This document shows, piece by piece, positions 8,851 to 19,730 of a stretch of DNA of 64,000 bases. The position numbers and the translations under genes were made by a program. The DNA is taken from positions 248,001-312,000 of the forward strand of contig NZ_AUHO01000010.1 in assembly GCF_000423225.1 (NCBI RefSeq), written 5' to 3'. This DNA is from Kaistia adipata DSM 17808. Its GTDB lineage: Bacteria > Pseudomonadota > Alphaproteobacteria > Rhizobiales > Kaistiaceae. Under the pieces are notes generated by a model. That model was not told the DNA's origin. It did no database searches and worked only from the letters and a program-made list of their open reading frames with translations. Every line of letters starts with the position of its first letter. Positions within the stretch are counted from its first letter, which is position 1.

Positions 8851-10941
8851 TCAGCCCTTGATCGGGCCGCCCTTCGCGCCCGGGGCGCTCGGCAGCGTTT
8901 CCGGGTGGAGCTCGTACTTGCCCTGCTTGTCGGCCGGGACGAAGACGCGCTCGCGGATGATGCTGTCCTCGGCCCAGTTGAACAGGTTGATCGGCACGCC
9001 CTTCGGGATGTTGGCGAAGCGCTTGTTGATGATCAATGCGCCCGGGTACTGGGTCAGGCCGATGCCGTAGACGTTGTCCGTGTAGATCTTCTGGAACGTC
9101 TTCATCAGCTCCTTGCGCTCGGCATTGTCGCTCGAGGCGATGAACTTGTTGACGACGTCGACCAGCTCCTGCTCGAACGGCAGCAGATCGACCTGGCCGT
9201 CAGCGCCGGCGCGGTGGAACCAGCTGGTCTTCGGGCCGACCGGGGCCAGGTTGACCGTCTTCTGCACGACCGAGGTCAGGTCTTCCTGGTTGCGGAAGAT
9301 CATCCAGTCGAACTTGCCGGCCTGCTGCAGCGCGTCGCGCTGCTTGCCCTCGACCTGGTTGATCAGGACGCGGATGCCGAGCGGTTCCATCATCGAGACG
9401 ACGCCGTCGGCCAGGCTCTTGTCGGTCTGGTAGTCGGCGTTGACGAGGAGCGTGACCTCGACATTGGCACCGCCCGCCGTGTTGGCCGGGAAGTTCAGGA
9501 TGCCGTCGCCATCCGTGTCCTTGAGGCCGGCGGCCGCGAGCTCGGCCTTGGCGCCCTCGAGATCGAACGGATAATAGGCGGTCGAGTCCTTGTCGTAATA
9601 GACGGTGCCCGTGTAGATGCCGCCCGGATAGATGGTCGTGAACGGACCCTTGACCAGTGATTCACCCAGCCGCTTGCGGTCGATCGCCGAGGTGACGGCC
9701 TTGCGGAAATGCTCGTTGCGGTTCAGATCGCGCACGGCCTGGCCGCGCGCGTCCGGTTCGCCCCAGCCATTGCCCGACAGGTTCTGGTAGAGCGAATAGC
9801 CGATGATGCGCGGGCCGAATTCGAGGCGGGCCGGGGCGTTGGGGTCGGCGGAGCGCTTCAGCGCCTCGACGAAGCTCTCCGGCTGCTCGAGGTTGGAGAA
9901 GTCGCCCGATCCCGCCACCGCCTGCACGTCGCGGTCGGCCCAGGTCGAGAGCTTGTAGTGCATCTCGTTCAGGTAGGGCAGCTGGTTGCCGGCCTCGTCG
10001 ACCTTCCAGTAGTAGGGATTGCGGCGCAGCACGATGATGTCGTCGGCGCGGTACTCGACCGGCGCCCAGGCGCCCATCACCGGGATGTTCATGTATTCCG
10101 GCGGGAAGGCGTTCTTGTACTGCTCGTAGGTGTTCTTCGAATATTTCGGGTGCTGCGGCTTCAGGATGTGGGCCGGGCCGGGGCAGAAGGTGCCGTAGGC
10201 CATCTGGTAGAGATACTGCTTCGGGAAGGCTTCCTTGAAGGTCCAGATCAGCGTGTAGTCGCCCTCGGCGACCAGCGTGGTACCTTCACCGAACGTGCCC
10301 GGCGCGGCGCCGTTCAGCGGCGACACGTTGGGATCGTTGACGTTGTCTTCCCAGTAGAAGATCGCGTCGGCGGTGGTGAAGGGCTGGCCGTCGGACCACT
10401 TCGCGCCCTCGATCAGGTGCATGGTCAGCTGGTGGCCATCCTCCGACCATTCCCAGCTCTTGGCGAGGTTCGGCAGCGGCTGCAGCTCGTCGGCCTTGAT
10501 CTGGAACAGCGGGCCCGAGCGGGTCAGGCATTCCGACATGCCGATGTCGATGCCGCCCCAGCCCTGGGTCTGGCCGGCGCTGTAGTTCCAGCCCTCGGGG
10601 CGGCCGCCGATGACGTGGCGCATCGTGTCGCCGTAGACGCCGATGCCGTCGACGGTGTTGCCCTTCTTGTAGACCATCGGCTCCTTCGGCAGGCGGTCCT
10701 TGACCGCCGGCAGCTTGCCGGTCTCGACGAAGTTCTTCGTGACCCAGTCGGGCTCGTGATATTCGGGCAGGGCCTTGTATTCGAGGATGTCGGCGGCGCC
10801 GACATAGTCGACCTGGCCCTGGGCGTCGAATTTCGGCGGGTCGGGCGGGTTGATCGGTGCCTTCACCTGGGCGAGGGCGGCCGAGACCGAGACCCCGAGC
10901 AGCAGGCTGGCGGCGCTGAGCGCCAAGACGGAATGCTTCAT
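8851..10941 (-). CDS. agpA: Periplasmic solute-binding protein, family 5, extended
   Basis: Secreted binding protein of 696 residues for the oligopeptide-type ABC importer. A signal peptide is clear (MKHSVLALSAASLL, cleavage near LAQ-VK). The body matches family 5 (DppA/OppA-like): SWEWSEDGHQLTMHL, GAKWSDGQPFTTADAIFYWE and AVTSAIDRKRLGE. At almost 700 residues it is much longer than a dipeptide-binding protein; rhizobial AgpA, which binds alpha-galactosides, is similarly long. The symbol rests on that length plus the nearby melA and is tentative. GGGGAGGAAAC directly precedes ATG 10941, a very strong ribosome-binding site consistent with high expression. Confidence 0.8.
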   Translation of the reverse strand: MKHSVLALSAASLLLGVSVSAALAQVKAPINPPDPPKFDAQGQVDYVGAADILEYKALPEYHEPDWVTKNFVETGKLPAVKDRLPKEPMVYKKGNTVDGIGVYGDTMRHVIGGRPEGWNYSAGQTQGWGGIDIGMSECLTRSGPLFQIKADELQPLPNLAKSWEWSEDGHQLTMHLIEGAKWSDGQPFTTADAIFYWEDNVNDPNVSPLNGAAPGTFGEGTTLVAEGDYTLIWTFKEAFPKQYLYQMAYGTFCPGPAHILKPQHPKYSKNTYEQYKNAFPPEYMNIPVMGAWAPVEYRADDIIVLRRNPYYWKVDEAGNQLPYLNEMHYKLSTWADRDVQAVAGSGDFSNLEQPESFVEALKRSADPNAPARLEFGPRIIGYSLYQNLSGNGWGEPDARGQAVRDLNRNEHFRKAVTSAIDRKRLGESLVKGPFTTIYPGGIYTGTVYYDKDSTAYYPFDLEGAKAELAAAGLKDTDGDGILNFPANTAGGANVEVTLLVNADYQTDKSLADGVVSMMEPLGIRVLINQVEGKQRDALQQAGKFDWMIFRNQEDLTSVVQKTVNLAPVGPKTSWFHRAGADGQVDLLPFEQELVDVVNKFIASSDNAERKELMKTFQKIYTDNVYGIGLTQYPGALIINKRFANIPKGVPINLFNWAEDSIIRERVFVPADKQGKYELHPETLPSAPGAKGGPIKG

Positions 10942-11101
10942 GTTTCCTCCCCTTTGAACGGTGCCGGCGCGGGGCGCTGCACCCTGTCGGTCGTCGCTTC
11001 GCTGGGCAGCGCGTCGATGCGCCTTCTCGCGGGCGCTGCGGCGGCTGCCGAACCGGACGGCGGCTCCTCCCGCACCGCCCGGAATCGTCTCGTCAGGCCG
11101 T

Positions 11102-12571
11102 TCAGCCGGCGGCGCGCTCCTTCGCCCGCTCGGCCCGCACGGTGTCGATGCCGCGCACCTCGCGCCGCGCCGCGCCCTGCCAGTCGCGCGTGGCGACCGT
11201 CTTGTTGGCGAGGCGCTCCTTGGCGCCGTCGATGGCGTCTGCGTATTGCGGCAGCCAGCGCGCCTGGGCGACGAGCATCTCGTCGACCATCTGCCAGACC
11301 TCCTCCGGCGAGCAGATGGCGCCGACCAGCGGATCGTGCAGCACGGCGAGCTTCAAGAGCTCGACGTCGCCGGTGACGGCGGCATGCACCGCCATGCGCT
11401 GGACGTTGATCGACGACACGCAGGTCGCCGCGCAGGCCTCGGGCAGGCGGATGCCGGCCGTCATGTTGAGGCCGAAGCGGTCGACGAAACCGGTCGATTC
11501 GATGATCGCGTCCTCGGGCAGGTTGGCGATGATGCCGCGGTTTTTGACGTTGAAATGGCCGCGATAGACGCGCCCCGTTTCCAGCGCCTCGATGATGTGG
11601 CTCGCGTGCTCGTTCGAGCGCTTGTTCGGATCGAGCGTCTTGCCGGCGTCCTCGAGGAATTTCGGGAAGTCGGTCTCGAACCAGTTGCGCGTCTCGGTCG
11701 AATGGCGGAGATAGCCGCCGGTCTCGCCATGGATCCAGTTCGACATGTCGATCCAGCGATGGATCTCGTCCGGCCGCTTCCGGTACCAGGGCAGGTATTC
11801 GGAGAGATGGCCGTTGCTCTCGGTCGAATAGAAGCCGAAGCGCTTCAGGACGTCGATGCGGACCTTTTCCTGCTGCGAATAGACGGGATGGCGCTCGAAG
11901 GCGGCGATCAACTCGTCCTTGCCGATCCGGCGGCCGCGGAAGCGGATGTCGACATACCAGGTCTGGTGGTTGATGCCCGAGCAGATGAATTCGAGCTCGC
12001 TCTCGTCGGTGGCGCCGAGCACCTCGGCGATCTGCTCGCCGCCATGCTGCACGCCGTGGCAGAGCCCGATCGTGTCGACCTTGCCGTACTCGATCGCCGC
12101 CCAGGTGTTCATCGCCATCGGGTTGGCGTAGTTGAGGAAGCGCGCGCCGGGCTCGGCGACCTCGCGGATGTCCTTGCAGAAGTCGAGGATCACCGGGATG
12201 TTGCGCTGGCCGTAGAGGATGCCGCCGGCGCAGATCGTGTCGCCGACGCACTGGTCGACGCCGTATTTCAGCGGGATGCGGATGTCGTCGGCATAGGCCT
12301 CGAGGCCGCCGACGCGGACGCAGCTGATGACGTAGCGCGCGCCGGCGAGCGCCTCGCGCCGGTTCGTCGTCGCTGTGATCTTCGTCGGCAGCTTGTTGGC
12401 CGCGACCATGCGGTCGAGGATCTGCCGCACCATGGAGAGATTGTGCTCGCTGATGTCGGTCAGCGCGAACTCGACCTCGCGAAGCTCCGGCACGGAGAGG
12501 ATGTCGGAGACCAGCTTCTTGGTGAAGCCGACGCTGCCGGCGCCGATGATGGCAATCTTGAAACTAGACAT
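11102..12571 (-). CDS. GH4-family glycosidase, second paralogue
   Basis: A 489-residue GH4 enzyme with Rossmann motif IAIIGAGSVGFT and the metal-site motif C171-HGVQHG, plus NPMAMNTW at ~150-157 and SGINHQTWYV. The residue after Cys-His is Gly, not Ser as in the MelA encoded at 3444-4814, so the substrate should differ. CHG-type GH4 proteins include uronidases, so an alpha-galacturonidase or alpha-glucuronidase is possible, but this is not settled by sequence reading. A basic/acidic tail of ~40 residues ends the protein. The gene starts the leftward block and is divergent from the AraC regulator, which probably controls it. The 160-bp gap to the binding-protein gene may hold its own promoter. 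Confidence 0.8.
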   Translation of the reverse strand: MSSFKIAIIGAGSVGFTKKLVSDILSVPELREVEFALTDISEHNLSMVRQILDRMVAANKLPTKITATTNRREALAGARYVISCVRVGGLEAYADDIRIPLKYGVDQCVGDTICAGGILYGQRNIPVILDFCKDIREVAEPGARFLNYANPMAMNTWAAIEYGKVDTIGLCHGVQHGGEQIAEVLGATDESELEFICSGINHQTWYVDIRFRGRRIGKDELIAAFERHPVYSQQEKVRIDVLKRFGFYSTESNGHLSEYLPWYRKRPDEIHRWIDMSNWIHGETGGYLRHSTETRNWFETDFPKFLEDAGKTLDPNKRSNEHASHIIEALETGRVYRGHFNVKNRGIIANLPEDAIIESTGFVDRFGLNMTAGIRLPEACAATCVSSINVQRMAVHAAVTGDVELLKLAVLHDPLVGAICSPEEVWQMVDEMLVAQARWLPQYADAIDGAKERLANKTVATRDWQGAARREVRGIDTVRAERAKERAAG

Positions 12572-12799
12572 GAAAGTTCCGGGGTTCCTCGGAGGCGGTC
12601 GTCGCGCCCAGGGCGCGGGTCCAGTCGGCGCATTCCGGCCGGGCGTGCCGCCGAAGCGCGGTGCTGCGGCTAAGAGGGGGCGATGGCAGTCTTGGGTGGT
12701 ATTTGCTCATCCAGCTGCTCTTTTTGGGTCGCCTGATCGCTCTGCGCGAGGCTAGTATGCGCAACGTTTCGCGGCGGACCAGAGAGAATTTGTGCTTTC

Positions 12800-13681
12800 A
12801 TGGGTAATTCTGTGCTCGACAAAATGGCCCATCGTGCGCCGGTCATGCGCACGGTTTCGCTGCCGCGCGGTCGGCATCGCCTGCACACCATGCCGACCAG
12901 CGCCGGCTACGAGGTCCGCACCGACACGAGCTATGACTGGGACGGCCGAAGGCGCGGCCAGACGCCGTTCACCGTGCTGCAGCACACGGTTTCCGGCGTC
13001 GGCCGGCTGCGCTACGACCGACGCAATTATCGCCTGACGGCCGGCGAGACCATGCTGGTTCTGGTGCCGCACAACCACCGCTACTGGGTCGAGGCGGGCG
13101 AGCGCTGGGAGTTCTTCTGGATCTCGATGAACGGGCAGGAGGCGCTCCGCATCCATCGCTCCATCCTGGCGGCGACGGGACCCGTCTTCCGGCTCCGGCC
13201 CGACACGATCGAGCATCTCGCCCATTGCAGCCTGCGCCTGGTCGATGGCGGCGAGACGCCGGGCGCGGCCTCGGCGATCGCCTATGAGGCGGCGATGGCG
13301 CTCTATGACGACGTGTTCGGGCCGCATGGCGGTGAGCGCGCCGAGGACGGCGCCATCCAGCGCGTCGTCGACCACATCCTCGCCAATCTCGACAAGCCGC
13401 TCACCGTGCCCGATCTCGCCGAGGTCTCCGGCTTCAGCCGGGCGCATTTCTCGCGCATGTTCACGGCGAGCGAGGGCATGCCGCCGGCCGAGTTCGTGCT
13501 TCAGGAGCGGATGCGGCGCGCGGCGCGGCTGCTCGCTGGCCAGCAGGTACTCTCGGTCAAGGCGGTGGCGGTGCTGTCCGGCTTCGACGATTCCAACTAT
13601 TTCGCCAAGGTGTTCCGGCGCTTCTTCGGCACCAGCCCGACCGAGTTCCGCACCACGGGCATGTATGCGAGCCCGAGCTGA
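12800..13681 (+). CDS. AraC-family transcriptional regulator
   Basis: A 293-residue DNA-binding regulator. Residues ~15-150 form a cupin-like sensing domain (RRGQTPFTVLQHTVSG, GETMLVLVPHNHRYWVEAG). The last ~100 residues are a double helix-turn-helix AraC domain (VPDLAEVSGFSRAHFSRMF and VLSGFDDSNYFAKVFRRFFG). It is divergent from the GH4 gene at 12571, with 228 bp between them, and by position is the likely activator of the galactoside transport/hydrolysis block. ATG 12800 has only a weak AGAGAGA 13 bases upstream; a start at the later Met codon (residue 9 or 16) is possible. It ends about 90 bp before the promoter of the nrdA riboswitch and is not part of that unit. Confidence 0.87.
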   Translation: MGNSVLDKMAHRAPVMRTVSLPRGRHRLHTMPTSAGYEVRTDTSYDWDGRRRGQTPFTVLQHTVSGVGRLRYDRRNYRLTAGETMLVLVPHNHRYWVEAGERWEFFWISMNGQEALRIHRSILAATGPVFRLRPDTIEHLAHCSLRLVDGGETPGAASAIAYEAAMALYDDVFGPHGGERAEDGAIQRVVDHILANLDKPLTVPDLAEVSGFSRAHFSRMFTASEGMPPAEFVLQERMRRAARLLAGQQVLSVKAVAVLSGFDDSNYFAKVFRRFFGTSPTEFRTTGMYASPS

Positions 13682-13771
13682 CGGTGGAGTTTCCACAGCC
13701 GCGATTTGGTGGCGCCGCTTCGGAAGGCGCTGTCGTCGCCGATTCGTGATCTGTCAACCGACAACTACATG

Positions 13772-13800
13772 TTGACGTTTTGGCGCTCAGGGCGTCTACA
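13772..13800 (+). promoter_or_regulatory. Sigma70-like promoter for riboswitch-nrdA
   Basis: TTGACG (13772-13777) and TCTACA (13795-13800) are separated by 17 bases and lie just before the conserved riboswitch core. GTCAAC (13753-13758) and GTTGAC (13771-13776) form an inverted repeat overlapping the -35 box and could be a regulator site; I could not match it convincingly to an NrdR box. Confidence 0.55.
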
Positions 13801-13805
13801 TCTGT

Positions 13806-13990
13806 GTGTCGAGGTTCTCTTGAGTCGCAAGGCTCGAGGGTTTGAGGGAATGCCGGGACGTCCCGAAAGGGCGAAGCCGGAGCTGCCCCCGCAACTGTGA
13901 ACGGCGAGTATCCGCCCGGAGAGACCACTGGGACCGAAAGGCCCTGGGAAGGTGGGCGGAACGACGACCCGTGAGCCAGGAAACCTGCCC
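13806..13990 (+). promoter_or_regulatory. Cobalamin (AdoCbl) riboswitch
   Basis: The leader carries the conserved blocks of a B12 riboswitch in order: GAGGTTCTCTTG near 13811, GAGGGAATGCC, CCGCAACTGTGAACGGCGAG (13890-13909), ACCACTG (13924-13930), GGGAAGG (13946-13952) and the B12-box-like GAGCCAGGAAACCTGCC (13973-13989). It lies about 130 bases before the nrdA start and on the same strand. In known cases cobalamin binding lowers expression of the downstream gene. The GC-rich stretch 14010-14035 (GGGCGGGGTGTCCCGGTGG) may be the expression platform; I could not resolve its pairing by eye. Confidence 0.92.
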
Positions 13991-14119
13991 CGACAGCGTT
14001 GAAACGTCCTCGGGCGGGGTGTCCCGGTGGAGCGCTGGATCTTGTGCGCCCTTCTTCCGGGGCCGTTGGTCCTGTTCGCCTCCGCTCGGCCTTTGCTCCC
14101 AACATTTGGGCTGAAGCCG

Positions 14120-17050
<2,931 letters not shown>

Positions 17051-17104
17051 GGCGAGGGGGCTGGGGCGGGGGCTCTTCACAACTGGGGAGTCCGCTCTGC
17101 CCTC

Positions 17105-17440
17105 AACATCCTGAGGAGGCCCGAAGGGCCGTCTCGAAGGACGCAGAGCGGTAGCGCGCGACCATGCCGATCTCGCAGGTGCGCCGTGCGTCCTTCGAGA
17201 CGGCTTTCTGCGAAAGCCTCCTCAGTGTCTGGCCCGTAATTGGACAAGGCCCGCCACGCCGCCTTCCCTTCACCTCTCCCTGAGGGAGAGGTCGGAGCGA
17301 AGCTCCGGGTGAGGGTTTAGGAAACCATCCGGTGAGGCCGTAAACCCTCACCCGCCGGCCTTCGGCCGTCGACCTCTCCCTCAGGGAGAGGTGAAAGTAG
17401 AGTGTCCCCTGCATTTCGGGCCAGACACTCAGGATGATGG
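17105..17440. repeat. Inverted pair of REP-type palindromes, one interrupted
   Basis: CATCCTGAGGAGGCCC...GTCTCGAAGGACGCA (17107-17145) is followed ~40 bp later by its inverse, TGCGTCCTTCGAGACGG...GCCTCCTCAGGATG. The second palindrome is split at CCTCA/TCAGG by the 204-bp element at 17225-17428. The shared CCTCAGGATGATGG end is the same as in the repeats at 59480, 59613 and 60181, so one repeat family occurs in both places. It fills most of the nrdA-nrdB gap. Confidence 0.8.
17225..17428 (-). mobile_element. 204-bp MITE-like element, copy 1
   Basis: The element begins GTGTCTGGCCCG and ends CGGGCCAGACAC, perfect 12-bp terminal inverted repeats. It is flanked by TCA at 17222-17224 and 17429-17431, a 3-bp target duplication: removing element plus one TCA restores CCTCAGGATGATGG of the REP repeat. 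Inside are two hairpins of CCTCTCCC-TGA-GGGAGAGG type and a larger inverted repeat of GTGAGGGTTTA / TAAACCCTCAC. It encodes no protein. Reverse-complemented, it matches the copy at 59622-59825 at all positions except one that I could find by eye, so both moved recently. Its transposase source is not in this window. Confidence 0.85.
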
Positions 17441-17521
17441 ATGTCGGTGGGCTGCAGGTCTGCCGTTTTGATTTCGCGCACTCCCGAAGGGAGGTGCGGT
17501 AAAAATTCCAAGGAGTTGACC

Positions 17522-18652
17522 ATGCTCGACTGGTCCGAACCGAAATTCGCCGCCGCCATTGGCGCGCATGTTTCCGCCGGCAAGGATGCGCCCGCAGCCG
17601 ACGCCACCGGCCTCGGCGCGATCGACCGCTCCGGCGGCCGCGTCTCCGTCGACGACAAGGCGATGATCAATTGCCGCGCCGACGTGAACCAGCTGCTGCC
17701 GCTCAAATATCGCTGGGCCTGGGAGAAGTACCTCGCCGGCTGCAACAATCACTGGATGCCGACCGAGGTCTCGATGCAGGCCGACATCGCGCTCTGGAAG
17801 TCGAAGGACGGGCTGACCGAAGACGAGCGTCGCGCCATCAAGCGCAATCTCGGCTTCTTCGCGGCGTCGGAATCGCTCGTCGCCAACAACATCGTGCTGG
17901 CGATCTACCGGCACCTGACCAATCCCGAATGCCGGCAGTACCTGCTGCGCCAAGCGTTTGAAGAGGCGGTGCACACGCACACCTTCCAGTACATCGTCGA
18001 GAGCCTCGGCCTCGACGAGGGCGAACTGTTCAACATGTACCGGGAAGTGCCGTCGATCACCGACAAGGCGGCCTGGGCGCTGAAGCACACGCAGCATCTC
18101 GACGATCCCGACTTCAAGACCGGTACGCCGGAGAATGATCAGGCCTTCCTGCGCGACCTCGTCGCCTTCTACGTGATCTTCGAGGGCATGTGGTTCTACA
18201 CCGGCTTCGCGCAGATCCTGTCGCTCGGCCGCCGCAACAAGATGGTCGGCATCGCCGAGCAGTACCAGTACATCCTGCGCGACGAGAGCATCCACCTGAA
18301 CTTCGGCATCGACGTCATCAACCAGATCAAGGTGGAGAACCCGCACCTGTGGACGGCTTCGTTCCAGGACGAGCTGCGCGGCATGATCCGCGAGGCGGCC
18401 GAGCTCGAGGCGGCCTATGGACGGGATACGATGCCGCGCGGCTTCCTCGGCCTGAACGCGGCGCTGTGCGAGAGCTACATGCACTTCATCGCGAACCGCC
18501 GCTGCGCCCAGCTCGGCCTCGCCGCCGTGTTCCCGGAGACGGAAAATCCGTTCCCGTGGATGTCGGAGGCGATGGATCTCAAGAAGGAGAAGAACTTCTT
18601 CGAGACGCGCGTGATCGAGTACCAGAACGGCGGCGCGCTCGCCTGGGACTGA
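17522..18652 (+). CDS. nrdB: Ribonucleotide reductase small subunit, class Ic type
   Basis: A 376-residue ferritin-like radical-generating subunit. Metal ligands are visible at E117 (AASES), E148 and H151 (EEAVH), E221 (FEGMW), E255 and H258 (RDESIH). The position four residues after H151, where class Ia/b proteins have the radical Tyr, is F155 (TTC at 17984-17986). These residues line up with E89, E120, H123, F127, E193, E227 and H230 of Chlamydia trachomatis R2 with one constant offset, so a Mn/Fe cofactor of class Ic is expected. ATG 17522 follows AAGGAG by 7 bases. The gene is 471 bp after nrdA, separated by REP repeats and a MITE, so read-through or a separate promoter is needed for balanced expression. 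Confidence 0.94.
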   Translation: MLDWSEPKFAAAIGAHVSAGKDAPAADATGLGAIDRSGGRVSVDDKAMINCRADVNQLLPLKYRWAWEKYLAGCNNHWMPTEVSMQADIALWKSKDGLTEDERRAIKRNLGFFAASESLVANNIVLAIYRHLTNPECRQYLLRQAFEEAVHTHTFQYIVESLGLDEGELFNMYREVPSITDKAAWALKHTQHLDDPDFKTGTPENDQAFLRDLVAFYVIFEGMWFYTGFAQILSLGRRNKMVGIAEQYQYILRDESIHLNFGIDVINQIKVENPHLWTASFQDELRGMIREAAELEAAYGRDTMPRGFLGLNAALCESYMHFIANRRCAQLGLAAVFPETENPFPWMSEAMDLKKEKNFFETRVIEYQNGGALAWD

Positions 18653-18659
18653 TTTTCTA

Positions 18660-18690
18660 CGACGCGGCGGTCCGGTGCGCCGCCGCGTCG
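18660..18690. terminator. Hairpin between nrdB and convergent regulator gene
   Basis: CGACGCGGCGG and CCGCCGCGTCG form a perfect 11-bp stem with a 9-base loop, directly after nrdB and before the end of the convergent GntR-family gene. No long T-run is visible downstream; a short TTTT precedes it, which would serve the leftward transcript. Confidence 0.6.
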
Positions 18691-18717
18691 CAATTCCGAA
18701 GCGATTCGGTGCGGGGC

Positions 18718-19569
18718 TCAGGCCTCCTCGGCCGTTTCCCGCGTCACGTTCGGCTGGGCCTGAGAGTTCGCCCGCTCGGTCGCGGCGGCATGGGCGAGGT
18801 CGCGTTCGGCCAGGTTGAGGATGGCGTCGACCGCCCTGCGCGCGCCCTCCTTGTCGCGCATGCGCAGCGCCTCGACGAGCCAGTGATGCGCCTCGATCGC
18901 GTCCTGGAAGTCGGCGACGGCGCGGGCCGAGGCGCCGAGGGCGCGGTGCAGGGCGGCGTGGATCAGGCCGTAGAGCTGCGCGAAGACGCGGTTGTGGCTC
19001 GCCTTCAGCAGCACGGTGTGGAAGACGACGTCGGCCTCGGTGAAGGTGTGGAAGTCCTTGGCCGCCGCCATGCGCTGCCAGGCGTGGTCGAGATCGGCGA
19101 TCTCCTGCGCCGTGGCGCGGCTGGCGGCTAGCTCGGCCGCCGCGGGCTCGATGGCCCGGCGCGCCTCGAGCACCGATTTCAGCAGCGCCTCGTCGAGAAA
19201 ATCGTTGCCCATCCACTCGATGATGTCGGGGTCGAGGAGGTTCCAGTCCTCCTTGTCGCGCACGACGGTGCCGACCCGCGGCCGACCGCGAACCAGCCCC
19301 TTCGATTCCAGTACCTTGAGCGCCTCGCGAATGACGGTCCGGCTAACGCCGAACTCGGCGCAGAGGTCGTTCTCGCGCGGCAGGTTGGTGTTGGGCGGAA
19401 ACCGTCCGGCGGCGATGGCCCGGGCCAGCGTGGCGATGATCTCCTTCTGGACGCGCGGCTTCGTCCGCCGTGGCGTGGCACTGGCGGCGGCGGGCTTCCC
19501 GGAGGGCGTCGCTAACGTCTTGGTCTTGCTGGTCATCACACTCGGCTTGGGCGTCGCTGGAACGCGCAT
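18718..19569 (-). CDS. GntR-family regulator, FadR subfamily
   Basis: A 283-residue repressor-type protein. After a ~35-residue Lys/Pro-rich N-terminus comes a winged helix-turn-helix (NLPRENDLCAEFGVSRTVIREALKVL, given here by its ends NLPREND and REALKVL) and an FCD ligand-binding domain with a helical core and His/Asp metal positions (ADVVFHTVLLKASHN). It is divergent from the araF-like gene, and the 161-bp gap holds a perfect 9-bp inverted repeat overlapping a promoter, the likely target. FadR-type regulators in such settings sense a sugar acid or other pathway intermediate. The start at 19569 has a weak ribosome-binding site; ATG 19536 (MTSKTK) is an equally possible start. Confidence 0.88.
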   Translation of the reverse strand: MRVPATPKPSVMTSKTKTLATPSGKPAAASATPRRTKPRVQKEIIATLARAIAAGRFPPNTNLPRENDLCAEFGVSRTVIREALKVLESKGLVRGRPRVGTVVRDKEDWNLLDPDIIEWMGNDFLDEALLKSVLEARRAIEPAAAELAASRATAQEIADLDHAWQRMAAAKDFHTFTEADVVFHTVLLKASHNRVFAQLYGLIHAALHRALGASARAVADFQDAIEAHHWLVEALRMRDKEGARRAVDAILNLAERDLAHAAATERANSQAQPNVTRETAEEA

Positions 19570-19632
19570 TGGCTACCAGAAGCCAATCCCATGCACTCGC
19601 GCCGGGATCAAGGGTGTAATCCCGTTCTAGAT

Positions 19633-19677
19633 TAATCATACAAGAGCGTTGACGAGTATGATTATTGGAAATATGGG
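19633..19677 (+). promoter_or_regulatory. Promoter with overlapping 9-bp inverted-repeat operator
   Basis: TAATCATAC (19633-19641) and GTATGATTA (19656-19664) are perfect inverted repeats with a 14-base spacer. A sigma70-like promoter TTGACG (19649-19654), 17-base spacer, TATGGG (19672-19677) points at the araF-like gene and overlaps the right half-site, so binding would block polymerase. The divergent FadR-type regulator is the natural candidate to bind. Confidence 0.65.
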
Positions 19678-19730
19678 TCAGACACTGCCGCTGGGTGCGG
19701 TGGGCAATTTTTCTCGTGGGAGTGAGACAA

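Noticed and set aside
13753-13777. NrdR box upstream of nrdA
   Set aside because: ACAACTACATGTTG resembles the NrdR consensus only loosely and a second box at the usual spacing is absent; kept only as an unassigned inverted repeat.
14027-14119. N-terminal extension of nrdA
   Set aside because: The in-frame ATG 14027 lies in the riboswitch expression platform and the added peptide (WILCALLPGPLVLF...) is not part of the NrdA family.
17225-17428. Small peptides encoded in the MITE and repeats
   Set aside because: The frames exist only because of the inverted repeats, occur identically in both copies, and lack translation signals or protein-like composition.
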